A stretch of DNA of 64,000 bases, from NCBI GenBank assembly GCA_019925795.1, contig CM034315.1:7130001-7194000 (forward strand), given 5' to 3'. Positions 13,301-27,200 of the stretch are shown one piece after another (positions within the stretch are counted from its first letter, which is position 1; each line of letters opens with the position of its first letter). This stretch comes from Dendrobium chrysotoxum. Taxonomy: Eukaryota > Streptophyta > Magnoliopsida > Asparagales > Orchidaceae. Position numbers and translations under genes: made by a program. The notes under the pieces are model-generated. The model worked only from the letters and a program-made list of their open reading frames with translations. It searched no databases and was not told the origin of the DNA.

Positions 13301-15874
13301 AACGATTATGGAGGATGTGTATATTGTGCTTAGAATTTAAGAGATATATTTCACTTGAATATTTTTTTGCTTTCTTTTTTTATTAATTTTTTTTTTCTAT
13401 ATAGAAATTTGAACCCACAAAAATTTGCTTTGAAATTTAGGGATTATTTAAGAAATAGAGTATTCCTCGGTTGAGATTTACCTTCAACAACAATCATTGG
13501 AGAATATGAGTATTTTATTTTGTTTTTTGAACTTTATTAACTTTGTCTGCTTGCTAACAGAGAATTGAGTTCAATAATTAATTTTATGAGCTATCATGAG
13601 TGGTGAACTTGAGGGTTTATGTTTTGTAATTAATTTTCTTTGTAAAAGTCATTGAAAGCTTAATGTGAACATAAAACCAATTTTTTTTGTAGATTTACAA
13701 TCATATATTTACTTATGAGGATGGATTTATGTTGCATCATTTGAAGCTTATTGTTGGGACCCCCTTCATGAGGTTCAAGTCTCGTCAACTCTAATCCTTG
13801 TGAAAATGAGGATTGGACTTAAAATATAAGACTTATAACTATGCCCTATAGACAGAGTGGCCCACTCTTGAGCATTGTGGACAAGTTTATTTCCTTAAAA
13901 GAGAGTTTGTAAAACTTTCAGAGTGATAATAGTCATTTCTGGGCAGTTGCATGCTTCTCAATGCAAGTTTAAATTTAAGTTTACTTTTATTTTAACCTGT
14001 GCATTCTCAGACCTAAGATATAGAAATTCAATACATTGGTATGAGCATATGCAAGTTTATTGATGTCAATGGTTTGATGTGCCGTGCACATTTTTTAATG
14101 CATTTTCAAGATTTATTTGTATGTTTCATGGTGCATTTGTGCAGAGCATCTGTATATTTCTTAGTATACTTTCATGAAGTACTTGCATGTTTCTTAATAT
14201 ATTTATGTGATGCACTTGCATACTTGCATGGCCTTTAGTGCCCTTATGTAGTGTTTTTGTGTGTTCATCATTACATTTGCACTATAAATTCAGTGAGCAT
14301 ATGGACAAAATTGCTTCTGGTGATTTAATGCATCTGACACAATTTATCTAAATGGCAGTGTGACCCATAATGTGCAACATTGCATTGTTGTCTTATTTGA
14401 AAAAAATTTATTCACAGGGTTTACTCTTTCTTCATGGGGTGTATGACTTGTTATGAGATGTGTACGAGCTTCCTTTTTAATAATTAATGCACGTCTTTGC
14501 TTAGGGTACTTTTATACTCGTGACGTGCAATAGGTTGGGATATTTATCTTGTTTAAAAATCATTCATATGGCTACAACTATTTGAGATGTGTAAGGGTCT
14601 AACATGACATTTGTTCATGTGAATGTACTATTATCAAAGCATGCTCGTGACTTTTTATTTTAAGTATATTATTGCTTATATTCTATCCATTAGTGCATGC
14701 ATTGCGGATCTGGTTGTGAGTGTCATAAGTTGGAATTCCTCATGCGTGTGAGCCCATTTTATCTCATTTTTATTCTTAGTTCATCTCACCAAGTGTGTTC
14801 TTAATTTTTTATGTGTTTAGGAGAGTTTTAGGAGTAAAAGCGAAGTTCTTTTTGGGTTCATTGGTGAGTCATTGAGTTTGTTACAAATTTACTACAAGTT
14901 TTGTTTCAGTTCAAATTTTTTCATTATTTATCACAACGTATGTCATGTTTCAAGTGTTCACATTGTAAGTTAAACATTTGTAATTTTTATTTTTTTAGTT
15001 TTATTTTTCTTGTTTGCAAGTCTTTTTTATTTTATTCTCTTCATGTTCTTTGTTTACTAAAAGTTTTAGTAGCCTTGTGGTGCCTTTCTTATGTAGGGAG
15101 TATCGATGGGAGTGCTTGACCTTACCACAATGCCAATAAAAACATGTTTGGTTGGTGTCTTAAGACCCTTATCCAATCACGCCAAGAAAAACATGCATGA
15201 ATCTTTGTTTATCTGCCTTGAGTTTGCAATGTTTCTCCGTTGCATCAAAAAAATACGCCTAGTGTTGGGAATAAAAAAAAGCTGTGAAAAGAACATTTAA
15301 TTTGGAAAAACTTGAAAATGAGAAAAAATCATGTAGCCACACCACATTAAAAAATTCACTATGAAAATGGGAAAAATTGTACAAATCTCTCTTTTCACAC
15401 TCCCTTCTTGTCTCTCTTCTCTTCTCTTCTCACACTGTTCTACTCTGAGAAGAAATAAAGTGACGCACTTCTAATACACCAAATGACGTAACCCTTTAAG
15501 TGAAATAAGAAGAATAAGAAAGAAAAACTTCTCAGCTTGACTCACAGTGCCGCGATGCTGTGCACTAATGATGTACATTGTTCAAACAATTAGATTCCAC
15601 GAATTCTAACACATAGCTACTTAGATTTGAATTTCTCTACTGTACTATGAAAAGTGTGCATAGATCTTACCCGTTAATTTCTCTACGAGTTTCCTCCATC
15701 ATGCTTCTCAATCTTGCTCATCATGTTGAAAGCATCATATTCGGGATTTTGGAGATTTTAAAGATTTATGAATTTATACTTTTGTGCGCGCAGTGGTGAT
15801 GATGACGACATAGTGAGGTAAATATGCATAAATTTTTTTCTTTTTCCTCTTTTTGTTTCTATTTTTTCTGATTT

Positions 15875-15905
<31 letters not shown>

Positions 15906-15966
15906 AAGTGAGTGAGAGAGATAAAGAGAGTAAGATAGAAAGAGGGAGCAAGAGTGAGAAAGGGGT

Positions 15967-16006
<40 letters not shown>

Positions 16007-19000
16007 AAGAAAGATGGAGAGAGTAAGAACAGATGGGAGAGAAAGGGAGATGAAGGAGTGTGCTGATGGAAGCAAAGTCGAGCGATAGCAATGTCATTGG
16101 GAGTACGATGGCATATCAGGCGGTTGCTAGGGCTTTGGTGAGTTGAGGTGGCAGGCTAGCTAAAGTAGTGGGCTAGCGGGTCGCGCCAGCATTGGGTTTG
16201 TGAGTTGAGCGCAGGTGTGTCAAATAGGTAGGGATCAACATAGGAGGAAGGGAGAGGTTAAGAGAGTGAGAAGGAGAGAGCATATCGTGACCTTCATCTT
16301 GGGAGAATAGGAGAGGGGGGTCATGTGCTGGTACAATGATGTATGAGATAGATGGGGTCGGCATGGGCAACATGAAAGGTATTATTCATGCTCTAAGTAA
16401 ATCAAATGGAAATCTGGACATGTTTTGTAGTTATTTATAATTGTGTCAGATTTAGGGAATTGGAATTCAAGTGATGAGACAACAATAGCCACCCTAGACA
16501 ATGTATCTGCAGATTTGTTCTCTACTCCAGGTTTGTGTTTGAGGACAAAGAAAAAATCCTAGAGATATTCCATCCATTTTGCATGGAGATGATTCAATTT
16601 TTATTAATGAACTTTAAAGCTTGATGATTCATGTTTAAAATGAACTACTTAAGGAACAAGTAATGTTTCCAGTGTTTGAAAGTTTGAATGATTGTATAGA
16701 ACTCTCGATCATTTGTAGAATGGTGTTGCCTAGCGCCATTCAACTTTTCACTTAAGAGATCTACTTGATAATTTTCCTGACTCGATACTCCATCTATTTC
16801 TATACCTGAGGCATTGTAGGTCACCTCAAATATTTTGTTGAAATTAGGGAGTCTTAAGACATATGCAAAGGTCATTAGAATTTTAATTCAACATGATTTT
16901 TCTGCTTCTAAGGTCCAAAAAAAATTACTGTTTTTCAAAATTTCTGTAATTGGAGCTACTACTGAACTAAAATTCTTAATGATTCTTCGATTGAATGTGT
17001 CTAAACCATGGAAATTACGTACAGGCATAAAACTTTTGGGTGTGGGCCAGTCTAAAATGAATTTAATTGTTGTGAGATCTATCTTTTGTGCATAAGCAGA
17101 CATAACAAACCTTAAGAATTTCATCTCTGACTGGTAAAAGAAGTATTTCTTGAGATTGACATACAATAGGGGGTGTCTAAACGGGTTAGCGGGTTGGGTT
17201 CGGGTCCGACCCGAAATTGACCTGATCTGAATCTGCTCAACTCAAGCCCGACCCGCTAACAACCCAAACCTGACCCAACAACTCATTTTAATTAAAAAAA
17301 AAATTTATTAGCTTATTAATCATAGATTTTAGATTAATTAATAAAAAATAAGAAATTTATACCAATAAATAAATTAAATTAAGAAAAACCACTTGGTTGC
17401 ACTCCAGTCTACACTGTTGCCTACATCCACTACACATAAAATGAAAATATTTCGGCAAATGAAAATAACATAAAATTCTCCTAAGTCTTCTTGATTTGGC
17501 TCATGGTAATGGGTCCATCTTTTCTTAATATTGGCCTCTTAGTCTGCATTATTGTAAAAATTCTACACACTGGATATACGACTCCTCTTTTTATTAAGTA
17601 TTGTAGGAGTAATCACCCCCTTGCAATATAAGAACTCACCTTAACAAAGTGGCGAGTCCCCTCCATCTCAGTTTGGAGTGTCATCATCTCCTTCTGCAGT
17701 TGAGTCTCAAAGTCACCGTTGGCTTTCTAATGCAAACTCCCTGCTCCTAGCCCAGCATAGCTTATAAATTCAAGACCTTCTCCACCAGGTTGACTCACTT
17801 AGCCAGGCTCTCTAAACTGAGTGATGCTTGCACTGGAATGCCAATGCTCCCAATGGAGTGCGGAACAAGGCCCCCAAGAAGTCTATGCAGGATGGACTAT
17901 GCGAGGTCCTTGAACTAATGGCAGCATTGTGACCTCTTAACAACCTTTCTTCTTGAAGACTCGATGAACTCCACTTCAGGCTCGATTTCCATTGCTAGTG
18001 GCATAGGCTCCTTTGTATTGCTCGTTGCCTTGGGGGGTTTGCTTATGTGGTCAATAGTGAGGGATCAACATCTCAAAAAACTTTATTCGACAACTTAAAG
18101 GCTAGCAATCTATTATGAAGGACTCCCGTCTTCATGTATAAGCTAGGAGCCCATTGCGTTAACGCCAGTGCCTCGAACTTACTTGATGGATGCACTAATA
18201 ACTCACTCGAGGAGAGGCATACCCTTAGCTCAAACTCCACCGGACAATACTCTTTCAAGAATTTGTAAATAATTCTTCTTACCTTCACCATGGGGGCCAA
18301 ATCTTCAATGGCCGTCACTTCTGTTAGTCGTCCAGTAGGATGCTTCGCTCTCTTGATGGTTGAAGTTACGCTCTTGGAGCTCGAGGAGAGGATTATTGTC
18401 CTTGGACTCTTCATAGTCGGAGAAACCACCACCGGTGGCACGAGAGATGGCGACTTAGTAGTCAATGATACCGTGGTTGCCTCCACCTTCCAAAATAGGT
18501 GTTGGAGCCATCAGCTCCACTAGTCCTGTGTCTTGAAGGGCACTTACCTCAACATTCATCACCTCACTCGTTGGTGACCCCATCTTCCTCTCTTCCTCTT
18601 CCTCTTCCTCTTCCTCCTATTTATGTTTGGGAAGCGATTCCCTCTTCACATGTTTAAAACTAAGCATAGCAAGCTCGGCTGGGTCCATTTCAACATTCTT
18701 GAGCAAGCTAATTGTCAATAAAAGATCAGAAGTAAAGAGATGACACACCTCAAGCCAATACTTATAGAAAGAAAGAGAAAGTGGGGTCAAATTACTATCA
18801 TGATGAGAAGTCTGGATGATGTTTGAGACTATAGTAATAATAGGGCATAAACTTATACTTACTCTCTTTTTTATTATTTAGTAAAAATGTTAAATACTTG
18901 TCATAAATTCACTTGTCCTTTTTACTACTTGTCTATTAAAGAGACAAGTAAATCGATGAATTAAATACATACTCGTACATCTCCTTGTAGTTATTTCATT

Positions 19001-20162
19001 AGTTCCTAACAAGTTTTAGTAGGAGAACTTTCCCAAATTTGTCTCATCGCCTGCCTAAGCCACTCACTTGCAGGGAACACAACTTATTCAAATCGACAAA
19101 ATCAGGAAGTTGCCTCGGGTATGCACGTCAAGGGACTTATACTAATTTTTTTAAGCTCGGGAGAGACATTCGCCTGAATGAAGATTAGCTCCCCAAGGCT
19201 ACTCGCCATTATCCAAACCATCAAGTTACCATTCTCATCCCCTGATCCAGCTATAAGTAGTGCGCTCTCTAGGGCCAATGATTATGTCCCCTAGACTCGG
19301 ACAATCTTTAGCTATCGGTTATCGTAACCTTGAATGACTCGCCATTCATGCCCAGACAATGAAGAACACTCTCCAAGGACTCGCCTCCACATCCAAGGGA
19401 CTCGCTCACAGACTCGTCTTGCAATGACTTGTCCATGAAGACTCGCCCAAGGGACTTTCCTTGTAATTGAAAGCTACTTTAAGAACTCAGAGTCACTTAG
19501 ACACATATCAGTTCATGCCACATGCCATGTACAATCTGTTATGGGTCATAATTAATATTGTACTTTATTTTTATTATGTGTAGCATTTCATTTAACCCTC
19601 TAAATCTTATAAATAAATGGTGAAGATATACATTTTGTATCTTTTTTCATACATTGAGGATCTTTGAACATTTTTTGATACTTTTGAGTATACTTTGCTC
19701 TTTTGATTCTCTTTCACTCTTTATACTCACTGAGGCCTCCTCAATAGGTCCTCTAACTCTTACCTAGAAGATTTTTTGCTAGTAAAGTTATGTGTCATTA
19801 ATGGAGAAATTCAGATGCAACCATTAGAGAACTCACTCGACAAGCACCTCACGTAACTAGCTTCTCAACACTCGCCATGTGGCCATATCTATACTTATGT
19901 CTTCATCATAGCTGTTTTGCTAATCTAGCGCTAGTAAATAAGGTGGATTGGGGGAAATTATTAGTTGTAGAGAAGCATCTAGAGCTCTCAAGTGACTGAG
20001 TAGCTTTGTTTCGTGGCAAAACCTTCAAAAATAAATATTTGTTCAATGCTATATGAGGGACTTTTTTGGACCATAGGAGAGGTAAGCAAGAGTTAAACAC
20101 TTAGAACCAGCAGCTCCTTGGGTCACCCTAATATGCTAAGCAACATATAAGGGGAATAAGCC

Positions 20163-20198
<36 letters not shown>

Positions 20199-21242
20199 AC
20201 TCCCCCCAGCCTCTTCACCCTCTTCACCTTCTTAAAAATCTGCTTCTCTCGCAGTATCTTCTTGGCCAAAATATTATGAAACTCATGAACATTGAAATCT
20301 CAAACGTCAACCAACACTTACCCTATTATCGTTCAAAATTTTAGGTGGCATGGTTAAACAAAGGGCTTATTGGGCTACTTACTGATTTCTTCTACATACC
20401 TTTGAGAGTGTGGAGACCATGAATAAAATTCCTATAGATGGTCTTACAGGACTAATGGAAACATGCGCAAGTTGCTCTGTATTCAAACAGTCGCATGCTA
20501 GGACATCAGTTCCTACAGCCTTTGTTCGTCATTTGGCTTGGCATTGATCGACAACTTGTGCTGTCCACAAATGTAAGTATGAAGCGCCTTAGTGCTTCTC
20601 TTTACCTGTGACTGCACTTCTCTTCGGAGTCTATCTCCTTAAGAGTATGGTCTCAAATTGGAACCGTTAATACTTCCACAGAAATGCATAAATTCAAACC
20701 TGAGAGGCCAAGAACTTTAATATAATGCCATAATTAGATCACATGCCCTAATCTAAAATTTCTTAGCTTGTATTTTTCTCTGTTGCATGTCACAACAGGG
20801 CAAAAAAGGAGCACAGCAAATTTCCGGGCAGGAAGCATTACTTGACGTGAAACTCTTTAAAGCAGTGCAACATACGTTTAAAAGGCCTAATAATATAACA
20901 TTGCATGGATATTGTGAAAATATTGTGCTATAAGAGAAATTTATTCAAATCAAACCTCCCTTTTCTATACCAAGCCAAAATATTGAGGCTTCTCCAGCTT
21001 AATAAAATTTTGTATTTCTACTAAACTCTTGTATGTTTGTGTGTGGGTGTATATTTGTGAAATAATATACCTGCAGACGTTTATATCCATATTTTATTTT
21101 TGATTAATGCTTTTTTTATGTCTGTAGGATGTTCAAGGCTAGGCTGGGCAGTTGCAGTTCAAATCTGATACATTGTCTTTTAGTAATGTTTTAATAATCC
21201 TATGTATCATAATCATCATCATTATCATCATTATTATTACTA

Positions 21243-21279
<37 letters not shown>

Positions 21280-24200
21280 CATCATCGTAAGTCTTATCCC
21301 AACTATAAGGATCTTTTGTATGAACAGTGATGTTTATGTTGACACACATGCAATAAAAGGAGGATGGAATTTGAAATAGTGGCTAGTTGTCTCGATTATA
21401 ACCTGGAGGTTACTGTGATGTAAAACATACATGTGCACAAGAATTGATTTGGAAATTAATAACAATTTGAACTTTTGTTTTGCTAATAGAAAACTTATGC
21501 TTCACCAAGTGAGGATGTTGGAATTTGTTGTTAAAAGATTGAGTAAAAGTAAACAGTTACAATGGAGATTAAGGAGGCACTTGCAAGCATTTAACAAAAA
21601 TAAGAAAGTAAACTAATGGCGAGGACACAAAAATCTACGGCGTAACATCAAGACGTTTTCACCTCGAGTTCCTTCTCTCTTACTTTGTAGTAGGTTTAGC
21701 GGAGAAGGGGTAGAAGCAATCCAAGTGATGCCACCACAAGACAAGTGGTGCGTAAGGTCTTGTCCGCCGGAGAAGTAGCCGGAGAAGTGGAGGAAGGTGG
21801 TCGGCCGGCGATGAACCAATGTTCCTTTATTCGTTGTTCGTCAATCGTCTCGGTGAGTTGAAAGAGTATGAGATCAACGTAGTCTTCTACCAAATCGTCG
21901 TGCTCCCAATTTGGATCAAAGAAAGGAGATAATAGAATATCAACTTCTTCTTGATTGTTGTAGGTGAATCCGTGGTCAATCTCAGGATCGACCATCCATA
22001 AACATTGAAGCTTTCTTAGTGGTGGTGCCTTGGGGGGTCCGCCGGTTTGAAGGGGTAGAGAGGGGCGGCAAAGTGAGGTGGCGGGTGGAGAGGAATAGGG
22101 GAAGTGGGGCGGGTAAGGCTAGGGTTAGAGAAGGGGAAAGGGTTTAGGAGAAATCTGAAATTAATTTCAGAATTTTTCCTTAGAGGAAAGGGAGGGAATT
22201 ATTTGAGTTTCAAATTATTCCTGAAGGGGTATGGGGGCCGGCGGCTTAGGAGGGAATTAGGAGGGATTTAGGTGGGGTTTAGGGATTCAAATTGGAGGAG
22301 GAGGGGGGGGGGGGGGGGGGGGGGGTTGGGGTTGGGGTTAATGGGTGCTGCCCATAGAGATAGGAAAGAGGGGGTTTTGTTTTAAGTAGGTGGGCCCCAA
22401 GGATAAATTAAAGATTGAAATCAAATTCTGAATTTAAATTCAGATTTGATTTAATTTGGGAGGTTTCCTAACTTAGGTTTAGACAATAGAAAAGTATTTG
22501 AATTCAATTATTTAATTGAATTCTCATTAGGAAGCATTCCTAATTGCATAGGACTTAATTAGGAAGTGAATAATGACTTTGAAATTTGAATTTCAAATTT
22601 GGTGGCTGGGGAGGTGGGACCTGCGGGCTGAGCAAAGGGGAAGGGGCGGTGGATGGGTGGAGGCCGGCGGTTGGTTATGGGCGGCCGACGGTTGGGAGGG
22701 CCAAGGGGCGGCGGCTTGGGGCTAGGGGAGGTGGAAGGCTCGGTTTGGAGGGGAGAAGGGGATGGTGAGGCCGGCGGGTTGAGCAAGGGAAGACGGGTGG
22801 TGGATGTGATGGAAAAAGAATAACGATGAACCGCGAACCTTCGAATCCACCAAAGGTTGACGGGTACTACTCTCACCCTCAAGAACTCACAAAGCGATCA
22901 AACAACAAAAAGTGAAATTCATTCATAAATAATCATTAACCTATTACAAAGCATAGGGCCACTATATATAGGCCTCCAACAAAAACAAAGTACACAAATG
23001 CCCTTAAGGCTATAATAAGAAAACACTCCCCATAGGGGTAAACTCGGAAAACTGAAAAGTAAAATAAAATGCATCAAAAGTAAAGACTCTGAATCGTAGC
23101 CGTCGATCTACGATTCCGTCACCGGTACACATGTCGGAATCTCTGAGCGATGTCCTCATCATACTGGCTTGTAGAAGAAAGTGTTCTTATATGATGGATA
23201 TAGAATAGAAAATTGAGTTGATACCAATTTGATGATGGGCCTTTGTTTTCTTCCTCTTCTCCTTGAATTTGTCTTAGGAATCAAATTGAACTCTGAAGAC
23301 AGCCGAACTACAGCCACATTGTAGTGGGGACCAGTGCTATAGCAGTATTGTAGCGGGGATGGATACTTTAGCACCAGATTCAACTTTTGTGAGAAATTAT
23401 CAGGTGGAAGGAGATGCTGGGAGAAGAGGAAAAGCTAGCTGATTAAGAGAGAGAAAGAGATGAGAGAATAAAGGGAGCGAGAATATTTTCATATGCAATT
23501 AATTATTCAATAATTATTTATAAGCCATATAACTCCTATTTATAGTAATAAAGTTACAAGGTAAGACTAAAATTTAAATTGATCTAAATATATACACTCT
23601 TAATAATTCTATCTTCTAATTTCAAACAAACAAAATTCTAATAATTAAACGAAATAAATCCTACAATATTCTAGAATACTAGAAATATTTTATAATTTTT
23701 TTATAGTGTTGCATTGATTCACTTTGGTTAGAAAGAGGTCTTCTCCTTAAGAGCTACGCTTAAGCCTTTTTCTTGAAGTCAAATTTCCATGGTGCTGGAT
23801 GCAAATGATCTTGCTTCATGAAAATCTCTTAAATCCTTAACATGTGTAGAGTAGATATAGGAAGTAGAATTTGGAGACTTTGGATCTGGCTATCACACTG
23901 AATCGTATATCTTTCTTGGGATAATACAATAGAAAATCCCTTAATCATTATCAATGACAACAATGGTAAAATAAACTCAACCTGTACTTCGTGAAAAGAA
24001 GTAGACCAATTTTGGAACATGTGAATCAACTTTTATATTTAGAGAAAATCGTACATAACACCATAATCAATCAATTAACTTGTTCTTCATGTCAATAATA
24101 GTAGTAACAGGTGATATTTTAGCCTTAAAAATAGGCTCCAGGCGATCTCTAATCTAGGTTCAAGAATAGTCTTAGAACAACCTCAATTTTAGGTTTAGTA

Positions 24201-27200
24201 AGAGGCTTGATTTTTTATGAGTGATCACCATCATCAAGTTTATCTATGTAGTGTTGGAGAAATTGTGTCATTTTTAATGGATTGAGATATTTTGTGATCG
24301 AGTATAACCTAGAAAATAATATATTATCTTGAAGGACAAATATTATTTTGCTATGGATTCAATAACAAAAGTCACAATTTTAATTTTAACATAGATTTTT
24401 TCCTATTCAATATTTGGTTGAATAGGGTTTATTTTATTCTGGCTTATAGATGCCCTATAAGGGCAAACCCCTATGGTTAATTACATCTTAAGCGTTTGTC
24501 AGTTGAGAACACTTTTAATTAAAGTAGTGATTTCCTTTTTGAGTCATCACAACATTGGCTAACATTTTCATTTTTGATATTTATGATTTTCTTGTTCAAA
24601 TGCTTGGTCTTTGGGAATTTCAAAAGAGGATGAGATCAACTTAAAATCAGATTTTAGGAATGAGGGACAAATGGATGAGAATGTCAGAGTACTTGATTAT
24701 AAAGAAACTTAGAAGTACTCAAATCATCCTATATTGCGCTTTATATTTTATCATCAAAAATTTCATTTAAGTTGATCATTTTAATTTAGAATATTGGGAC
24801 TTATATTTCAAAAACACATATTGGAGGAAATGCCCGGAAGGTGAGGGCTTATGAGATAGCTGGAGTCAACCTCAGCCTTGGATCTTAGAGCTAAGATGAG
24901 GACTACTGAGGGGTGCAAGAGACTTATAAACCAAATCTCACATGAGGCATAGCCAGCCTAACTTCTAGATTTACAACCCTGCCTGGAAATGACTACCAGC
25001 TAAATCCACCTAGTCACTTTTAAAATCATGTAGTCTGGTCTCAATGCGTATGAAGAGTAGAGAAGGCTGTCTTGATTTAAAAGACAAGACTTACAACTTG
25101 GCTTTTAGGCCAAGATGCCTGACCATATGAGTATGCATATGCTGACTCACTAAAATATAAATTTTATTATCTGGTTCTTAAGTGAAGGCTTTCTACATGT
25201 GATATACTGGCCATGCATGATCATTTTATTTTATTTTTATTTGAAAGTATGACTTGAATAAACCATGCAAGTTTTTGTAGAAAAATAAATTTTGACCTAT
25301 GGTTGATTTTTTTATTTAAATCTTTTAATTGGTAGAAATCTTAATTTTGTTCTAAGAGTTTACTGTACAACATATGCCTAGACCACTCCCAAACAAAACC
25401 AAGTGAACAAATTTAAAAAAAAAGCATGCATTTCTAATGCGCACTCAGTACATAATCAAAACTGTGTATATAAATTTAACAAGAAACATGAATGTAAATA
25501 ATGACAAAATTATTACGATCATTATTGGCAGCTGAGTTGCTTGCCATTATACAACCCAATCAAATTATTACAGACTCAACCTGTGGGGTCTTCAAGGTTT
25601 GGCTTCTAGGTGATTCTTGGGCTTCACCTATCGTAGACTCATCCTTCTGATTCACCTCTCCTATAACTGTATCCCATATGCTAACATACATCTTAAGTCT
25701 AACAAATATATTTTAAAAATATAAAAGACTCAAGTTTGCAAAATAGAAAGAGGATTATAAGCAGTTTATATGTAAAGTATAAAACATACAAAATTGTCTG
25801 GCACTTCCAAGTCCTGTTTCTACTCTATTGGCCATGTCTCCTTGGGGGGTTTAAGCAGCACCTGTAAGCAAACGTTGTTAGATAATCATGACTTATTTTA
25901 TTCCCTCTTGGACACGATTACCTGCAAAAAAGCAAGTATATCTTTACTTTATTCATTTAAGGGCAAGTACTCATAACGTAGATAATCCAATGACATCACA
26001 CCACAACATCAACCATATGTACAGAAAAAAAATCATATTTCTAGCATGCCTAGGGGCTGTGCACCTAAGTATGTGCCGATTGTATAGTATGTCACACTAC
26101 AAGAGGTGTTTTGTTTTGTCGAGGAATAGAAGATATTTTATCTTAATCCAAAGGGTAATTTAACTTCAAGTTATTTGTGACTTAATTATTTTATTTGGCT
26201 TCAACAGTAACCTTCCGCTTAAGTACGCACCCGTTTAAGTACGCATCCTGATTAAGTACGCAAAATTTTAACAAAAACATAGGGTTCAACATTTATAATT
26301 TAAACATGCCATGAATGGTCATTTTCGTTTGGTTTCTTCGGCATCTTTCAAAAGATAGGCGAGAGGTCGTACCTGAACGTGCGGACAGAGCTGGGCGTGA
26401 GGTCGCGGACGTAGCTGGGAACGAGGTAGTAGATGGGGCGGGGCGTGAGGTCACGAAGAAGCTAGGTGTGCGAATGGGGCAAGGCTTGAGGTTGCAAACA
26501 AAGCTCGGCGTGGGAACAGGGCGAGGCATTCGGACGTGGATGGGGCCTTTGGATGCGGACGGGCACTGGGCGTGAGGTTGCGGACGGAGCTCGGCTTGCG
26601 AACGGGGCGGGGCGTTCAGACGTAGACGGGGCCTTTGGACATGGACGGACGCTGGGCGTGAGGTTGCGGATGAAGCTCAGCATGCGAACGGGAGCGAAAC
26701 CCTCGAAAATACCTAAGTATGCACCTACCGGTTAGGTACACACGAAATTTTCTGGTTTAACATGCGTACCTCACCGGGAGGTTACTGTAATTGTTTCATA
26801 TTTAGAAAGGTTATGAAGAACTTATAAAATAGTCATTGCTTACTTTTAGGCAAGCCTGTACTTATGGAATCCTAAGAGTTAATGTTGTAGGCATCTCACG
26901 TTTTGGGTGGGATGATTAATCATTGTGTCAAAGAGACCTAGGTGATTTTGTATTAATTTTGAGATTCTCTTAATGTTTGGATAAGAGAAATATCCACCTA
27001 ATAGGATGAGGTAGACATGCCTAAGGGTTTGACTTTGGACTTTATGAAATTCATCTAATAGAGTAAAGTAAACTTCAACAGATGAGGGCTCCTAAAGGAC
27101 TTCTAAAATGTTGCATTTTTAGTTGCCATGAGAGGAGAAAAGGATCACTTGTATTGTTAAGTGAAAGGATTACTTAGAGTTTTGGGTCTAAGGTTGGAAG

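Noticed and set aside
14041..14238. Cys/Phe-rich 65-codon frame that looks like a small secreted peptide
   Set aside because: It covers a degenerate nucleotide repeat (TTGCATGTTTC-like phrases) and has no signal peptide logic or conserved copy.
15758..16097. Ser/Leu-rich minus-strand frames
   Set aside because: Translation of the complementary strand of a GA-rich microsatellite.
21152..21379. Frame with poly-isoleucine
   Set aside because: Translation of an ATC/ATT microsatellite.
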